Origin: Gnetum montanum
Taxonomy: Eukaryota > Streptophyta > Gnetopsida > Gnetales > Gnetaceae
Direction of reading: 5' to 3'
Length of the DNA: 64,000 nucleotides
Assembly: GCA_015680685.1 (NCBI GenBank)
Contig: MNCI01010116.1
Span: 1,032,024 to 1,096,023 of the forward strand
In this document: one piece after another, positions 21,780-35,074 of the stretch
How positions within the stretch are numbered: the stretch's first letter is position 1
Layout: every line of letters begins with the position of its first letter
Notes under the pieces: model-generated
The model's database searches: none
What the model saw: the letters and a program-made list of their open reading frames with translations, nothing else
What the model was told of the DNA's origin: nothing
Position numbers and translations under genes: made by a program

Positions 21780-23340
21780 GAAAATGTTAACTAGGGGAAG
21801 TTTGAAATCACTAAGAAAGGAGCCCCTCGAGCTTAAACCATTTTCCATCGGTATGGAATACACATTCCTTAAAAATGGAAAGCCGGTAATTATCAACACT
21901 AAGCTTGCTTCTTAATAGAAAGAAGAATTGCTGAAGGTAATTAATAGATGGCCAAAAGGCTTCACTTGGTCATATCTTGAATTAACTGGAATAGATCCTA
22001 GGATATGCCAACATAGGATTTACACTAACCCCTCCATGAAGCCTCGAAGACAACCGTAGAGGTGTTTAAACCCAAAGTTGAAGCAAGTAGTCAAGGAAGA
22101 AATTGAACAGCTTCTCAAGGCTGGGTTCATATAACCCATTACTAATAGTGAATGGGTTAGTCCCTTAGTTATTATGCCTAAATAGGGAGGCAAATGGAGG
22201 GTGTGCATAGATTTTAGGCTACTAAATATGGCAACATTCAAAGATCACTTTCCATTGCCATTTGTTGACCAAGTCTTAGACACCATCACAGGGCATCACT
22301 ACTACAATTTTCTAGATGGATATAGCAGATATAATCAAATACAAATAGCCCTAGAAGACCAAGCCAAGACTACATTCACTAGTCCTTGGGAAACATTTGC
22401 ATACAAACAGATTTCATTTGGCTTATGCAATGCCCCTGCAACATTTCAATGACTAGTTCTATGCATCCTCCAACAGCAGATAGGAAATGGTGTAGAAATC
22501 TTTATGGACGATTTCTCCACCTATGGAGAAAACTTTGATCAAAACTTGGACCAGTTAGAGCAAGTGTTAAAATGATGTGTAGAAACCAATTTGAGGCTCA
22601 ACTAGTAGAAAATCCAGTTGGTGGTCCAAGAGGACATAGTACTAGGTCACAAAATTTCACACACAAGGATAGAGGTAGACCTTGAGAAAATCCAAGTTAT
22701 CCAAGCAATTACCTATCAATCGAAAACTGTTAAAGATATTCGATCATTCCTTGGACATACTAGCTACTATAGGAGACTTATTGAAAACTTTTCAAAGGTT
22801 TCCAAACCATTGGTGGAATTAACGTAAAAGAATGTACCTTTCGAGTGGACCAGGGAATGCGAATTAGCTTTTCAAACTCTGAAATAGAAGCTAGTAGAAA
22901 CACCCATTAAGCTCCTGACGGGTCCAAATCATTTCATATCATGATTGACACATCCAACTATGCCTTAGGAGTTGTACTTACACATTTAGATGATCAGAAG
23001 CATTTTTATTACATCCACTATGCAAGTAGAAGTATCGTTGATGCACAACTTAACTGCACTACCACAGAGAAAGAATTAATGGCTGTAGTGTTTGCACTAG
23101 AAAATTTTAGACACTATGTATTGGGATATAAAGTATATATACAGATAGATCATAGTGCAATAAGGTTCCTCATGAATAAGCCAATGGCAAGCCCTCGTAT
23201 CATATGATGGCTTGTAATATTACAAGAGTTCGATCTTACAATGATCAATTGTAAAGGCACCGAGAACGTAGTTGCTGATCATTTATCTCAATTGCAATGG
23301 GACAACAAAGAGGATAAGTATCCAATTTCTATTTATTTTC
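21780..23340 (+). pseudogene. pol: Reverse transcriptase and RNase H of Athila-1
   Basis: RT reads from about 21800. It has the Athila-type LNPKLKQVVKEEI lead-in, WRVCIDFRLLN, KDHFPLPFVDQ, FLDGYSRYNQI, SFGLCNAPATFQ and the catalytic FMDDFSTYG (FMDD at 22501-22512). RNase H (22941-23207) starts MIDTSNYALGVVL and has TTEKELMAVVFALE and QIDHSAIRFL, so the acidic residues appear kept. There is a one-base frameshift at about 22938, and TAG/TGA stops fit lost CAG, TGG and CGA codons. There is a single RNase H only, unlike the Tat elements. Confidence 0.85.
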
Positions 23341-23389
23341 TTAATGAATTCCTCTTTGTTGGTGTAGTGAATAATTAATCACCCATGGA

Positions 23390-24660
23390 GACAAATTGGT
23401 ACAGTAGCATTCTTACCTATCTCCTCACTTAACAAATACCACAAGAGTTAAACCTTAAGAAAAAACAACAATTTCTTCATCGAGCCAAGTGCTTTATGGA
23501 AATCAATCAGCAACTTTACCAAGTGTGTCCTGATGGCTTGGTTTGATGGTGTCTTCCTAATATAGATCAACTACAAGTTCTCCAAGATGCTCATGAGGGT
23601 CCTTGTGGGGGTCATTACACTGGGAGATGAACGACCATCAAGATCTTGCTTGCAGGATATTATTGGCCTACATTGTTTCGAGATGCCCATCAAGTCATCT
23701 GATCTTGTGACTGCTAGAATGGAGGGTCTACAATAATGGATCCAACTGTTAGAACCCATTAATATTTGGGGAATTGATTTTATGGGGCCAATTACACCAA
23801 TGTCTAATGGAAAAGCCTATATCATTGTTACTATTGATTACCTAACTAAATGGGTAGAAGAAGCTGCTATTAAGGATTGTACATCATCTACAACTACATG
23901 ATTTGTTCAACAAAAAATCATAAACAGGTTTGGTGTGCCTCATGCACTTATTTCAGATAATGGTACCCACTTCACAAGTGCAACTTTTCAGAAATTAATG
24001 CAACACTTAGGGGTTGAGCATAAATTGACTACACCATACCACCCCCAAGCGAATGGTCAAGCAAAAGTTACCAATAGGGAGATTACAAAGATATTGACAA
24101 GAACTGTTAGCAAGCTTAGGTGAGACTAGAACACTAAACTAAACTATGCTCTTTGGGCATACTGCTTCACATGGAAACTCCCTACAAGCTACTCTCCCTA
24201 TGAGTTAGTGTATGGTAAATTACCAATGCTTCCTATTCAAACTAATCTTTGTACACTATCCATGACATGTGAGATTAACCTTGACGTTGATCTAGCATAG
24301 AAACAACGATTAGGAATACTTAACTTGCTAGATGAAAATCAACTAGCTGCCTTGTCATCTAACGAGTTGCACAAGGGATTCAACAAATAACATCATGACC
24401 TAAGGATTAGGAAAGTTATATATAAACTAGGAGATAAGGTTCTCTACTAGAATCCCATACATGTGCCACAATGTACTAAATTTCAAACACTATGGGAAGG
24501 ACCTTATATTATTTATGCAACTTTTACTTCAGGGGCCATGACAATATAAAAACCTGACAGCCCATACAAGAAACTGTTGGTCAACATACAACAAACCAAA
24601 CCTTTCCATGAGCTTAGGATAGCCAGTACACATGCTACCTCTATTGATGGACAACCTTGC
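23390..24660 (+). pseudogene. int: Integrase of Athila-1
   Basis: A zinc-binding HHCC part lies at about 23590-23720. The core follows with WGIDFMGPITP, then the open piece 23935-24123 with LISDNGTHFT and YHPQANGQAKVTNREI. The third catalytic residue should be Glu (GQAEV), but here it is Lys, a G-to-A change. The C-terminal part (about 24380-24660) has YKLGDKVL and WEGPYIIY. The enzyme joined element DNA to the genome; this copy cannot. Confidence 0.8.
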
Positions 24661-26236
24661 TCACTATTTTAGATCTTCTCCTTCCAACTCAGTTGTGGGA
24701 GAGATGGCCACCTATGCTAACCATTTTAGGCCCTCAGTTCTTTTTGAATTTTAGTTTTACACATTTTTCCAACTTTTCTTATTTTTGTTTTATACCATCA
24801 TTCATGTTTTTACTATTTCTTTGTTTGCTTGATTTACTTTTATTTGTCATCCAATAAGTGCTCATGATGGTGGATTGCATTATATCATATTGATTGCTAA
24901 TGTTTAGTTTTTACCTTTGAATTATGATGCTAATATTAAGGTATGGTTCTTTTGGTAAAACAGGCAATGAGTCCACACCGTCCACTCATCCATACAACTC
25001 TATGGTCTCCTTTGGCTTGGAACTATACAGTCCCCTTTTTCTAAGTAAAATTTTTAATGAATTGGTGGCTGGGTACTTTTCAAACCAAGGAAAGACTCAT
25101 AGGATGAAAAGGGTGTGACTTCAAGGGGATTCGATGCATTTGTGTTGGCCATTCTCTTGGGTGCTTGGATGCTTGTTTCTTGGGTTTTCCGCCATTCTGA
25201 CATTGTTCAAAAATCAAGAAGCTGAGTGAATAAAAATAAGTCTTTGCATGGTGTGGTTCTTACACACACAAAAAATGAGAAAAGAAAGGAGAAAAGTGAA
25301 AATTCAAAGCACACCCCTTAGACATAATAAAGAAATATGGGCTACAAGCACTGGTTATGAAACTGGAAAGACATGTTACCTGTGCCTAAAGGTTTCCTCT
25401 AACTAAGGCCCTTTCTCACTTCCTACTTATCCATCTCGATCTCCTCAGGATGGTGGTCACTCTTTGTGAAGGAATTCTTGTTGCTTCAAGAGGATGGATT
25501 GGCCAAGTGTATTGATGCAAGGTCACTGAATGTTGTTGGTTTGAGTCTGGATTTTGGATGAAGTTCTATTCAATTATCTTAACCATAAAATACACAAGGG
25601 GCTTTACACAACCTTGTTCTTGGGATTCTATTCCATTCTCTCCTCTCCATCTTTCTTCCCATTTTCCACCTCGTTGCCAATTTTATCATTAGTTCATTCT
25701 GGGTTGATGCATTATTTTTCTTTGATGAATTCTTGTGGGAAAGTTTTTAACTCTTGCTTCCAAATGACATTCCTAGAGCCTACGGACTCTTTGGTTTGTC
25801 GGTTTGTTAGGGCATAAAAGGCTTGAGCCTGCTTTGGAGAGGATCCACTAGCATTCCCTTTTGTTGCAATTGTTAAGTTCTTTTCCTTAAACATTTCCTA
25901 CAATCAATCATCTCTTGTTTCATCCCCATCCATGACCTCCATTTTATTGGCATTGCCATTATTATTTTTTTCCATCTTTCTTATTCCTCATATTTTTCCA
26001 TCTTATAGCTATCGAAGGTTCACTCTTAGTCGTGGGGGCCCTAGCACAAATTTTTCAATTTTCTCCATTGTACTCTTCACCTAACCCCTACACCTTGGGT
26101 AGTCACCTATGATAAATCTTCAAACTAGTTTCTGCCATAACCACAACTTAGCCAATGCGCTTCATATCGAGGCAAGGTATCAACTGCATTGTGGTTTATC
26201 TATCCTTGCTCATTTGTGACTGTGTTTTGTGTGCAG
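24661..26236 (+). other. Noncoding spacer of Athila-1 between pol and the extra ORF
   Basis: I see no coding frame with family support. Islands match the spacer of Athila-2: GTGTGACTTCAAGGGGATTC at about 25116 (Athila-2 at 40314), GAAAGACATGTTACC at about 25366 (40474), and CCTGCTTTGGAGAGGATCC at about 25829 (41000). A long untranslated stretch after pol is usual for Athila elements. The end, GTGTGCAG at 26229-26236, looks like a 3' splice site. Confidence 0.6.
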
Positions 26237-26358
26237 ATGGCGATCATACAAACAATGGACTGGGCTTGGAGGAAGCACTCAGGATAGACAGAAATTGGAG
26301 CATTTACAAAAGGAGAAAGTCTGGTGGTGTGGCTATGGATAAACAATGGAAGGTGTAA
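26237..26358 (+). pseudogene. Remnant of the extra ORF of Athila-1
   Basis: An ATG follows directly on a splice-acceptor-like GTGTGCAG, exactly as in Athila-2 (GATTGCAG then ATGGCC at 41864). Only some tens of codons remain before the sequence runs out towards the 3' LTR, so most of the ORF seen in Athila-2 has been deleted or lost here. A longer frame at 26155-26358 overlaps in another phase and is not supported. Confidence 0.4.
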
Positions 26359-26633
26359 TCTTAGCATTGGCAGCAACATAGTTCATTTTCATTCTCTTTC
26401 TTTCTCTACAAGCTATCAAATAAAGGCTTGGATGTCATTTATCTACAAGTGTTCACCACAATGGTCATGAACACTAATGTTATAATATGCTTATTGATCT
26501 ATTCAATGGGCATGTTGAGTCTATCATCCCATTCCATCGTAAGTTGTCAGTTAGTCAATAATCCCATACCTTCCCAATATTTTGTAAAAAACTTGTTTCT
26601 TTTCTTCTATACTCAAGGAAAAGTTTTCATTCA

Positions 26634-26645
26634 GTTGTGGGGGTA
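26634..26645 (+). other. Polypurine-type tract of Athila-1
   Basis: TTGTGGGGGTA sits directly before the 3' LTR. Athila-2 has the equivalent TCGTGGGGGTA before its 3' LTR. It would prime plus-strand DNA synthesis. Confidence 0.6.
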
Positions 26646-27677
26646 TGCTGAGAGTAGTTACTCTAGTGGTTACTCTAGCGGTTACTCTAGTGGTTACTCT
26701 AGCAGTTACTCTAATTATTAGAGTGATTACTCTAGTGGTTTCTTTAGCAGTTATTTTAATTATTAGAGTGGTTATTCTAGTAGTTAGTCTAATTATTAGA
26801 GAGGTTACTCTAGTAGTTATTCTAATTATTAGAATGGTTACTCTAGTGGTTGCTTTAGCAATTATTCTAATTATTAGAGCGATTACTCTAATTATTAGAG
26901 TAGTTTCTCCCCAAGTCTATAAATACAGTGCCCAAGCGCACAATTCGGAGGAAGTCTTTTAGCAGTCAAGTAGTGAAACTCTTGTGGTATATTTGAAAGT
27001 TAGAGTATCTTTCAAGTGCCTATAATAGGAGGTCTATGTGTGGATGGATCTTTATTTGAGCATTATGTACCTGAACACATATTGTTTATGACAATAAAGA
27101 TGAGCTCTTTGATTAAACCTTGCAGCACTTGAGATTTTTTTTCTTACACATTTCTTTTATTTTATTTTCTTATGCATTTATTTTATTTTATGCACTATAG
27201 ATTTATGTTATTAGCATAGAAATTCATTTTGATCAATTAAGCAAATCATTAAATGACACAAGCACAACCACTTCGAGCATGCGTGTAATGCTTGGTAACC
27301 CAGTAACGATTAGCGTTTGGTAATCCTAGCAATGTTGCACTAGTTTAGGATATGTATGGCAAGTGGGAATGGATGCTGGTGTGAGGATTAGTTAGAACTT
27401 ATTTAATTAGTAATTAAGTTAAATTAGTCACTTAGTTACCTCTCTCCTTCCCTAGTAGTGCAAGACAGAAAAACATAAAAGCTATAAAAATCATATGCCT
27501 CAACCTTACTTAACCATACAATAGTGACATATAGGTAACCTTGGGAAGACAATGATCAACCAACCCATCCTTATTCCACAAGGGCACATAAGCACTTAGT
27601 CCTTAGAATTCAACTAAATCATGTGTGAAACACTCGTATTCGTATGGTTGAGCATAGGGGTACCTCACCACTCATCA
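26646..27677 (+). repeat. 3' LTR of Athila-1, complete
   Basis: It is 1032 bp long, starts TGCTGAGAG and ends CACTCATCA. It contains the U3 repeats (26655-26905), TATA box (26918-26925) and AATAAA (27093-27098). The visible differences from the 5' LTR are more frequent than between the two LTRs of Athila-2, suggesting an older insertion. Confidence 0.85.
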
Positions 27678-30667
27678 GTAGCAGGGTGTCCCAGCTTGAG
27701 AATAGTAATGTGAATGTGCAAACACGTATCAAACAAAGCCTGAGAACAAGAAAAACCACCCTAAGAAGGGGGAGCATAGCTATTGTAAGAAAAAAGATGA
27801 GAATGGTACATGGTGTACGTGCAGCCATAGTGGCAGCATAGCAGTGCAATCATAGTTTCTAAGATGCCCGAGATGTGGAGGTAATGGATACCATAGGGAC
27901 TAAACTTGCTAGGTTAGCTATTGATGTGTGTTGTAGGTGCAATGGTGGACTACATTTTGGGAGGTGCCAAGGTGTGAAGCTTAGGTGCTCAGGTGTGAGA
28001 ATGCCAAGGATGCTTAGAAAGTTAAAATGTCCAATGCTCTCTTGATTTATCAACCCCTAAAGTGCTAAATGTAGGGGTATTCATAGGGCTAGGGTTAGTG
28101 TGAGATGTGGATTAGGCATCATGTGGCATGAGTGTAGATGGGGTTACACTAACATGCTATGCTCCCATGAAAGTAGCAAAGTGTTATGCTCTAAAGAATA
28201 GCAACGGGTCCCCAGAGACTACTGAACTATGACTACATTGCCTAGATTGCATGTGCTAGAGTTTGAAAGATCATAATGTACTTGCAAATATTGCAAAATA
28301 GTACAACTTGGAGGCTATGATCTAGGACTATGTCTTTCCTTCTTTTGAGTAGGGTCAAGCATAGGAACAATTTTAGGGACCAACGGGAATGCAAAAGGGG
28401 ATGCAAATTGATGATCTTGGTTGTTGGAGCAATGTCAGAGTTGAGATGAAGGCCAATGCCAAGTTTTGGAGGCTTTTCTCTAGTGTCAAGCTAGCTACAC
28501 TCTAGAGCATGACACAACACTTAGTGAAAATTTGCAAAATTTTGATGTTTCACATTGGTTACATTGGCTATGCTGGGGAGCGTAGCAGGGACACTTAGCC
28601 AAATTTTGACAAAATTTATAGTCTTCCATCATGGCACATTGGCTACACTCTAGGGTGTAGTAGGAGAGGTAGCCTAGGAATTTAGAAAATGTGTCAAATG
28701 TGTCTTCCATGTTAAGCTAGCTTAATAGATACGCTTGCTATGCTAGGGAGAGCAGCAACCAATGAGATAGAAAACTTGCCAAACTATTTTATCCATGCCA
28801 AGAAATTCTGACAACTTCTAGCTTAGTACTTGGGTGAACTGACCACTGGAACATGTGTTATGTTGGCTATGTTAGGAAGCGTAGCAAGCGTGACAACCTA
28901 GGAGATAGAAAATTTTCCAAATTGTTTCATTCATCCCAAGTAATCCTTGACCCCTTCTAGCTTGGCACTTGGACAAACTAGCCATGGAAGTGTGTGCTAT
29001 GTTGGCTACACTAGGGAGTGTAGTAGGACACTTAGAAACATTTTCATGCGACTACTTTTTACACTTAGAAAAGTTTGTAAAACAAGCCTCAATGTGTGCT
29101 ACGCTGGCTATGCTAGGGAGCGTAGCACCAACACTTAGAGAAACATTTTCCAAGTTTTGACACTTAGAAAAATTTGTTGTTGAACTGCAAAAACCTAAAA
29201 TTGATGGTGTTTCATTGGTCCCTCTTTATTGGTGTCTGGAAGAGTGGCCTAAGAGACATTGACAAAGAATATGAAACACCATGACACTAACACTACTTGT
29301 CAATGCCTGATTAGAAAACACTTCATTGTGCTTGAGAGTGCTAAGGGAATAATGTATGGCAAGGAATAGGTTAGGGAGATGGATCAAGGGATAAAAAATG
29401 GGAAGGATGCACATTATGCATGTGGCTGTAGGATGCAGCATTATGATGGCTTGTTGCCAAAGCATGATCCCTTGTCGGAGCACTTGTGAGGGAGTTAGCA
29501 TGAAGAGATGCCTTGCCCCTAGGATTTTAACCTCTTGTAGGAGTGCTTTTGAGATGGTTGATCCGAGGTTGGATTTGTTGTAAAATGGCAACTTTGCTAT
29601 TTTTACTTGGGCACTTGTTTCATTCCATTATTTTTTCCTTTTGGTTTTGTTTTTATTTTGTCTCTTTCTTTTCTTTTTGTTTTTTCTTTTTTGCTTATTT
29701 TTCATTCTCTTTTTTTTTTTTGCTAGGTAGACTACGTGCTAGTCAACAAAATTTATGTAGAAGCAACCACGTTGCATCTTTAGGATAGGTGTTTCCTCCA
29801 TAAGATGAGTTGTGTTACATCTACTTAGGGCTTTGACTAGCCCACAAAGGCTCCATATGGGATGAGTTGCATTACATCCATCATTAGTTTTGTAGTTGAC
29901 TAAAAGAAGGATGTTATGTGCATTGGAGTAGCTTGTAGGGAATGCAAGAAAATGTAAGGGGAAGGGGTAAATGCGAATAGGCTATAACATGATAATAGGG
30001 ATGTGCACTCTTGAGTAGCTTGGCAAGTCAAAGCAAACACATCGAAGTAATGCGTGACTTGCCACCATGATGAAACACACCCTTGAGCAACATAACTAAG
30101 GCTTCATCCTACAAACACAAAGATAAAATAAGAAAAACAACCACATCATGTGAGATGAAGGAAAATTCCTATTTGCAAGGGCACCACAAGGGCCACCAGT
30201 GCTGTGTTAGTTACAAGTGCATATAGTGTCTAAAGTAGGAAGGCCAGTGTAGGTATCAGTGGCAGCAAGTTGCAAAACCTCTAATAGCCACACCAGAAGT
30301 GAGCATCCAAGTGGCTTTAGGCATTGGTGATGCAGGTGCTCAGGAGTCCTAACTAGGGACAGGAGCTCGAAAACCTAGCAGCATGGTAGAGAGTCACACT
30401 GTTGGATGCTCTTCCAAGCCCACGCAATGATGAGGGTCAAAGGATGGTAGTGTTGTGACTAGGCCACAATACCACTAATTCTATAGTGAGTGATGCTGAT
30501 GGTGAGAGCTCCAACCAAAATGATTGACAATGGTGGTGGTAGCTCTGGAAGGTCAGCAAGATGCTTGAAGGCATCTATGAAAGATTAGCAAGATGCCAAG
30601 GACAGTAACACTGCAAATGTTCTAGAGGGTTTTTACTTGATGATGTGAACTTCATTTTGGAATTGCA
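27678..30667 (-). repeat. 3' LTR of B, inner part
   Basis: It resumes after Athila-1 with GTAGCAGGGTGTCCCAGC and is collinear with 1855-4802 of A. The decayed minus-strand TATA box is at 28079-28087 and the palindrome array at 28493-29130. The end is placed by the G-rich run followed on the minus strand by TGCAATTC. Apparent ORFs are not supported. Confidence 0.6.
28493..29130. repeat. Palindrome array in the B LTR
   Basis: About seven inverted repeats such as GGCTATGCTGGGGAGCGTAGC-like units occur, for example GCTATGCTAGGGAGCGTAGC at about 29107-29126, with CACTTAGAAAAATTT spacers. It is the counterpart of 2773-3342 in A. Confidence 0.6.
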
Positions 30668-30784
30668 ATGCCCCACACTACCCTACCCAAGACGTATGGG
30701 TAGGCAATGGAGGATTGGAAGTATTTACACTTGCTTATCCATAGAATTATGTTTGTTGAACTATGGATGCTGAACTATGAACCC

Positions 30785-31140
30785 AATTTTAGGTCTTGGT
30801 AGACTGAATGTTGTACTAGTTTAAGGTCTTGGCAGATCGTGAACTATGTTTAAGAGCTTGACAAATCATGATGTGCTAGTTTAAGGTCCTAGTAGATTGA
30901 TGTGCTAATTTATCATCATAGCAGATGGTGGATTACCAATTTAATGTCATAGTGGACCATGCTATGGATGCTAGTTTGGCATCATAGCCCAAGGACATTT
31001 TATGCTAGTTTAATGTCATAGTAAATGTTTTGTGCTAGTTTAATGTTGTAGCGAACATTCTGTGCTAGTTTAATGTCGTAGCGAACATTCTGTGCTAGTT
31101 TAATATCATAGTGGATGTTCGCTTACCTTGCTTTGTCATT
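30785..31140. repeat. Tandem repeat between pol and the 3' LTR of B
   Basis: About ten units on the theme TGTGCTAGTTTAATGTCGTAG. Two neighbouring units at about 31030-31110 are identical (GCGAACATTCTGTGCTAG), which points to recent local duplication. Confidence 0.65.
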
Positions 31141-31156
31141 GGTGTAGGACTGCATA

Positions 31157-34100
31157 CTAGGCATAGTACAGCTTCATGTACCAATGCCTGATCAGCAAGC
31201 TTGAATGCTCCATTGTCATAGGCCTTTATGACCAACAAAGGCCTTCCTACTTAGCTAAGAATTTTTCCATGCGTTCACAAACAACCTTGAGGATTAGGTT
31301 CCCCTTCTTGATCAGGTGTCAATGCTGATTGTGACGATGCCTTTGCCATTTCTTTTCTTGGTACAACATGATGCAATCAAGTGTTTGCATGCACTCCTCC
31401 TCTATAGAGTCGAGGTCAATGGTTATCAACTCGTTATTCTAAACCTCATCAATGAAGATTGAGGGGATCATATGTAGTAATTGAACCTACAATTCAAGAG
31501 GCAACATTGCTTTAGATCCATACATAAGACTATATGGCATCTTACTTGTTGCTATTTTGCATGTCATGCAGTAGGTCCATAGCATGTAAACTAGCTCTTC
31601 ATGCCACCATTTTTTGCTATCATTAAGCATTCTTTTTAGAAACTTGATGATGACTTTGTTTGTAGCCTTTACTTGGCCATTCGCTTGTGGCTAGTGTGGT
31701 GATGAAAAGGAATGTTTAATGCCAAGGTATTCGTAGAAATATTTATTTTCTAGACTACTAAATTACGGTCCATTCTCTATGACTATAGTCATGGGTAAAG
31801 CAAATTGGGTCACTATGTTGTCTAGAATAAATTTGTAGACTTGTTGTGATGTTATCTTCCTAAGGGGAATGGCTTTAACCCACTTGGTAAAGTATTCGGT
31901 TGTGGTTATGATAAAGCTATGTCTTGTAGAAGACTTAGGCATTATAGGTCCTATGATATCCAACCCCCAATGTTGGAACAACCATGTGATCTACATAGTA
32001 TATAGTATAGTGGGTGGCACGTGCATTAGGTTGCCATGTTGCTGACACACGTCATATGTTTTGACCTTGGAAATGAAATCGCACTCCATGTAAGGGAAAT
32101 AGTAGCCTAGGTGTTTGATTTTTGCTACCATTGCCCTGGGTGCTATGTGGCCTCTACATAGTCCCTCATGGGCTTGATCAATGATCATTTTTGCTTCACT
32201 ACCACTAACACAGGTTAATAGTATTCCATCATAGGATTTGTAACACAAGGTGCTATCACCTACTAGGATGTACTGCGATGATCATTTTTGCACTATGTCT
32301 TTTTGGGAAAATGTTAAATTTTACAAAGGTTCACCTTGTTTAAGGTATGTCTTAATATCATCATACCACTCCTGGGCGTGAGCTATGCTTGTCATGGCTA
32401 TGGATGCAATGCTTTTTGTTTAAGTGATAGGTTCGGTGCAATCCATTATTGAAGCGGGTAAGGCAAAAAACATGTTGGGCTCTATGCTTAAGGCTAAAGT
32501 GGCTAATGCATCAACAATGACATTTTTGTTATGGGGAATGTGTTGGACATCTACAGTTGCAAATTGTTTGAGCAAGTGTTTTGCCAAATCATAGTAAGGT
32601 TGTAAATGTTGTACCTTGCAATCATAAACCTCTATGACTTGGTTGACAATAAGCTATAAATGACCTCAGATTGATATGTTTTGGATTTCTAAATCACAAG
32701 TTGTTAAGACACATCTAAGGAGACCTTCATACTTTGCCACCTTGATTGTGCAAGGAAATGCAAAATTTTGCACGAAGGGTCAAACCTCCTTGGAGGGAAA
32801 TGTGATAATGACAACAGTACTACCACCTTATGTGGTTGAAGCACTATCAAAGTGTAAAACAACCTTAGAATTTATAGGCACTTGGCTTATGCTATTGACA
32901 TGATCATTTGGAAATTCTGGATCTATTATTGCTTGATCGTCTATGGGTGAAGCCATGAGTTGTGTAGCCATTGCTTGACCCTTTGTGAATGCTTGAGCTA
33001 TGTAGCATAGGTCAAACTCCGTGGTTATTTCCTTCCATTATGCAATTCAACTACTTTCATATATGTTTGTAGTAATCACCTAGACTACATTGCTTTTACA
33101 AATAACATTAACCTAACTACGGAAAAGATAATGCCTCCATTTTTTGAGTGCAAAGACTAAGGTGAGATAGTTCTTCTCTACATCATTGTATTTCACCTCA
33201 TGTGCCACTAGCACATTGCATAAGTAGTAAACAAGGACCTCTGAGCCATAATCTTGCTTTTGGAAAAGTAGAGAAGTAATGGGCATGTTTGAGGTTGCAA
33301 GGTAAATGTAGAATGGCTTATCTCCTTATGGAGGGTAGATTGTTGAGCTAGCTCTTTTTTGAGTTTGTCAAATGCTTCTTGGAATTACACTGTCTACTCA
33401 AAGTGGATCCCCTTTTTGAGAAAATGCTACATTAGTTGTAACTTATTAATCAACCTTAGAATAAACCTGCATATGAATTGTAATCTACCTTGTAACCTAT
33501 GTAGCTTCTTAAGGTTTTCTGATGGTGCTAAGTTGGTGATAGCCTTAGCCATATCGAGGTCTACACGTATACTTACTTCTGATACTACAAAGCCTAGCAT
33601 GTGATTGGTCTTGATGCCGAAGACACACTTCTTGTGTTTTAACCTAAGATCATGTCTAAGTCAATGTTTGAGGATGCAGTCCAAGTCATCTACATAGTTT
33701 TGAGCCACCTTGGACTTAATTGCTCTATCGTCAACATAGTCATTGAGCAAGTATAATAGATAATCACTAAAGATACATGTCATTTCACATTGGTAGATTA
33801 CTCCTGCATTCTTTGGTCCAAAGGGTATCATTCTATAGTATAACATACCCCAAGGGGTTGTGAAGGTGGTGCTAAGCTAGTGCTCTCGGTTGATCCAAAT
33901 TTGGTTGTACCCAAAGAACCCATCCATAATGGAAAATAATGCATGACTAGCTGTAGTATCGATGAGTTGGTTAATACTAGGAAATGGGAAATCATCTTTG
34001 ATGGTTGTCTTGCTTAGGTCCCAGAAGTCTATGCAAATGCATATACTTCTATTTTTCTTAGGAACAACTACAATGTTTGAAACCCAATCTGTGTAGTCAA

Positions 34101-34623
34101 CTACCCGAATGAAACTAGCTTTGTAAAGCTTAGTGATTTCATCACGAATTTCCAATGCCACCTTAGGTTTGACCTTATGAGCCTTTTGTTTGATTAGTTT
34201 TATGCGAGGATCAAGGATAATGTTGTGTTGTATTATGCAAAGGTCCAAGTTTGACATATCCTCATAGGACCATACGAACATCTTGATGTTTTCATTGAGA
34301 ACTTTTGAGATGCTTTCTTTGATTTGAGGCTTTAACAAGGAACTAAGTTTCAATATCTTCACCTCACCTCTACATGTTACTACAGGGACTTCTATGAGAG
34401 GATCCTCAGTTACATCACCTACTTCTAGATCTAGAGCCCTAACCAGATGGTTTGGCCAATTTAGAGATGTCTCTAGGGATGCTATGTTTGTGTCATAATT
34501 CATAGGCTCAAAGTCTAGGAGTTTAGTGTTTATGCATCTCATGGAATCATCGTAAGGTCTAGTCAAGACCAAGGGCAAATGAAGATACTTGTATGTATTC
34601 ATTTTGCAATCCTACCAAAAATC
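31157..34623 (-). pseudogene. pol: pol of element B: RT, two RNases H, integrase
   Basis: The exon starts at 34623 after TTTTGTAG and ends at a TAG at 31157. RT has the longest open part (33877-34602, 241 codons) with DEITKLYKASFIRVVDY, VVPKKNRS, KDDFPFPSI and MDGFFGYNQI. YVDD is intact at 33727-33738. The two RNases H lie at about 32640-33460. Integrase (31763-32248) shows AHEGLCRGHIAP and WGLDIIGPIM, but one zinc Cys has become Tyr and the second catalytic Asp is Glu (IENGP). Many stops. Dead, but somewhat better kept than A. Confidence 0.85.
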
Positions 34624-35066
34624 CTACAAAACAACCAGAAAAATGTCAAGTGGCACCTATCTTAATATCGTAAAATGCATCAAATAAGGAATAAAATGTT
34701 ATGAAAATTCACCTAACTATGCAGTTGTGGGATCATATAAGAAAGTATGTAAATTAATTTTGGGACATTGATTGGCCTTAGGATTGCCAATTTAAGGTCA
34801 TAGTGGATCATGGTTTACATAGCACACATTGGTTTAAGTAAGGCTTGGAAATTTTTAACTGTGGGATTAAGCTCGATGTTTATTGGGTAGTCAAAAAAAT
34901 GCAAAAAATTTTCTCTGTATGGAGATGCTAGAAAATTTGGAAAAAGTTTCTAACTCTAGGTGCTACGCTCGTCCCGCATTATGCATAGGACATGGGATAG
35001 TCTAGTGTTACGCATGGGACACAAGACAATACTTGGGAGGATGACATGTCCTTCATCTCAGAAGAG

Positions 35067-35074
35067 TATAAATA
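35067..35074 (+). promoter_or_regulatory. TATA box of the antisense gene in B
   Basis: TATAAATA is followed by a region reading TTTACCATAGTCAACCTATCA, nearly the same as in A (9131). It lies 163 bp before the first-exon ATG at 35237. Confidence 0.6.

Larger units (their letters stand above)
18090..27677 (+). mobile_element. Athila-1: Athila-lineage LTR retrotransposon, 9.6 kb
   Basis: The termini are TGATGA and CATCA, flanked by the 5-bp duplication GTAG(T/C). The order is 5' LTR, gag, protease, RT, RNase H, integrase, long noncoding spacer, a remnant of an extra ORF, a G-rich tract and the 3' LTR. RT with FMDDFSTYG and integrase after RNase H mark it as Ty3/gypsy of the Athila lineage. The end of the 5' LTR and the primer site are missing. 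Confidence 0.85.

Noticed and set aside
26645-26962. Plus-strand frame of repeated VTLVV
   Set aside because: Same U3 repeat in the 3' LTR, overlapping the TATA box.
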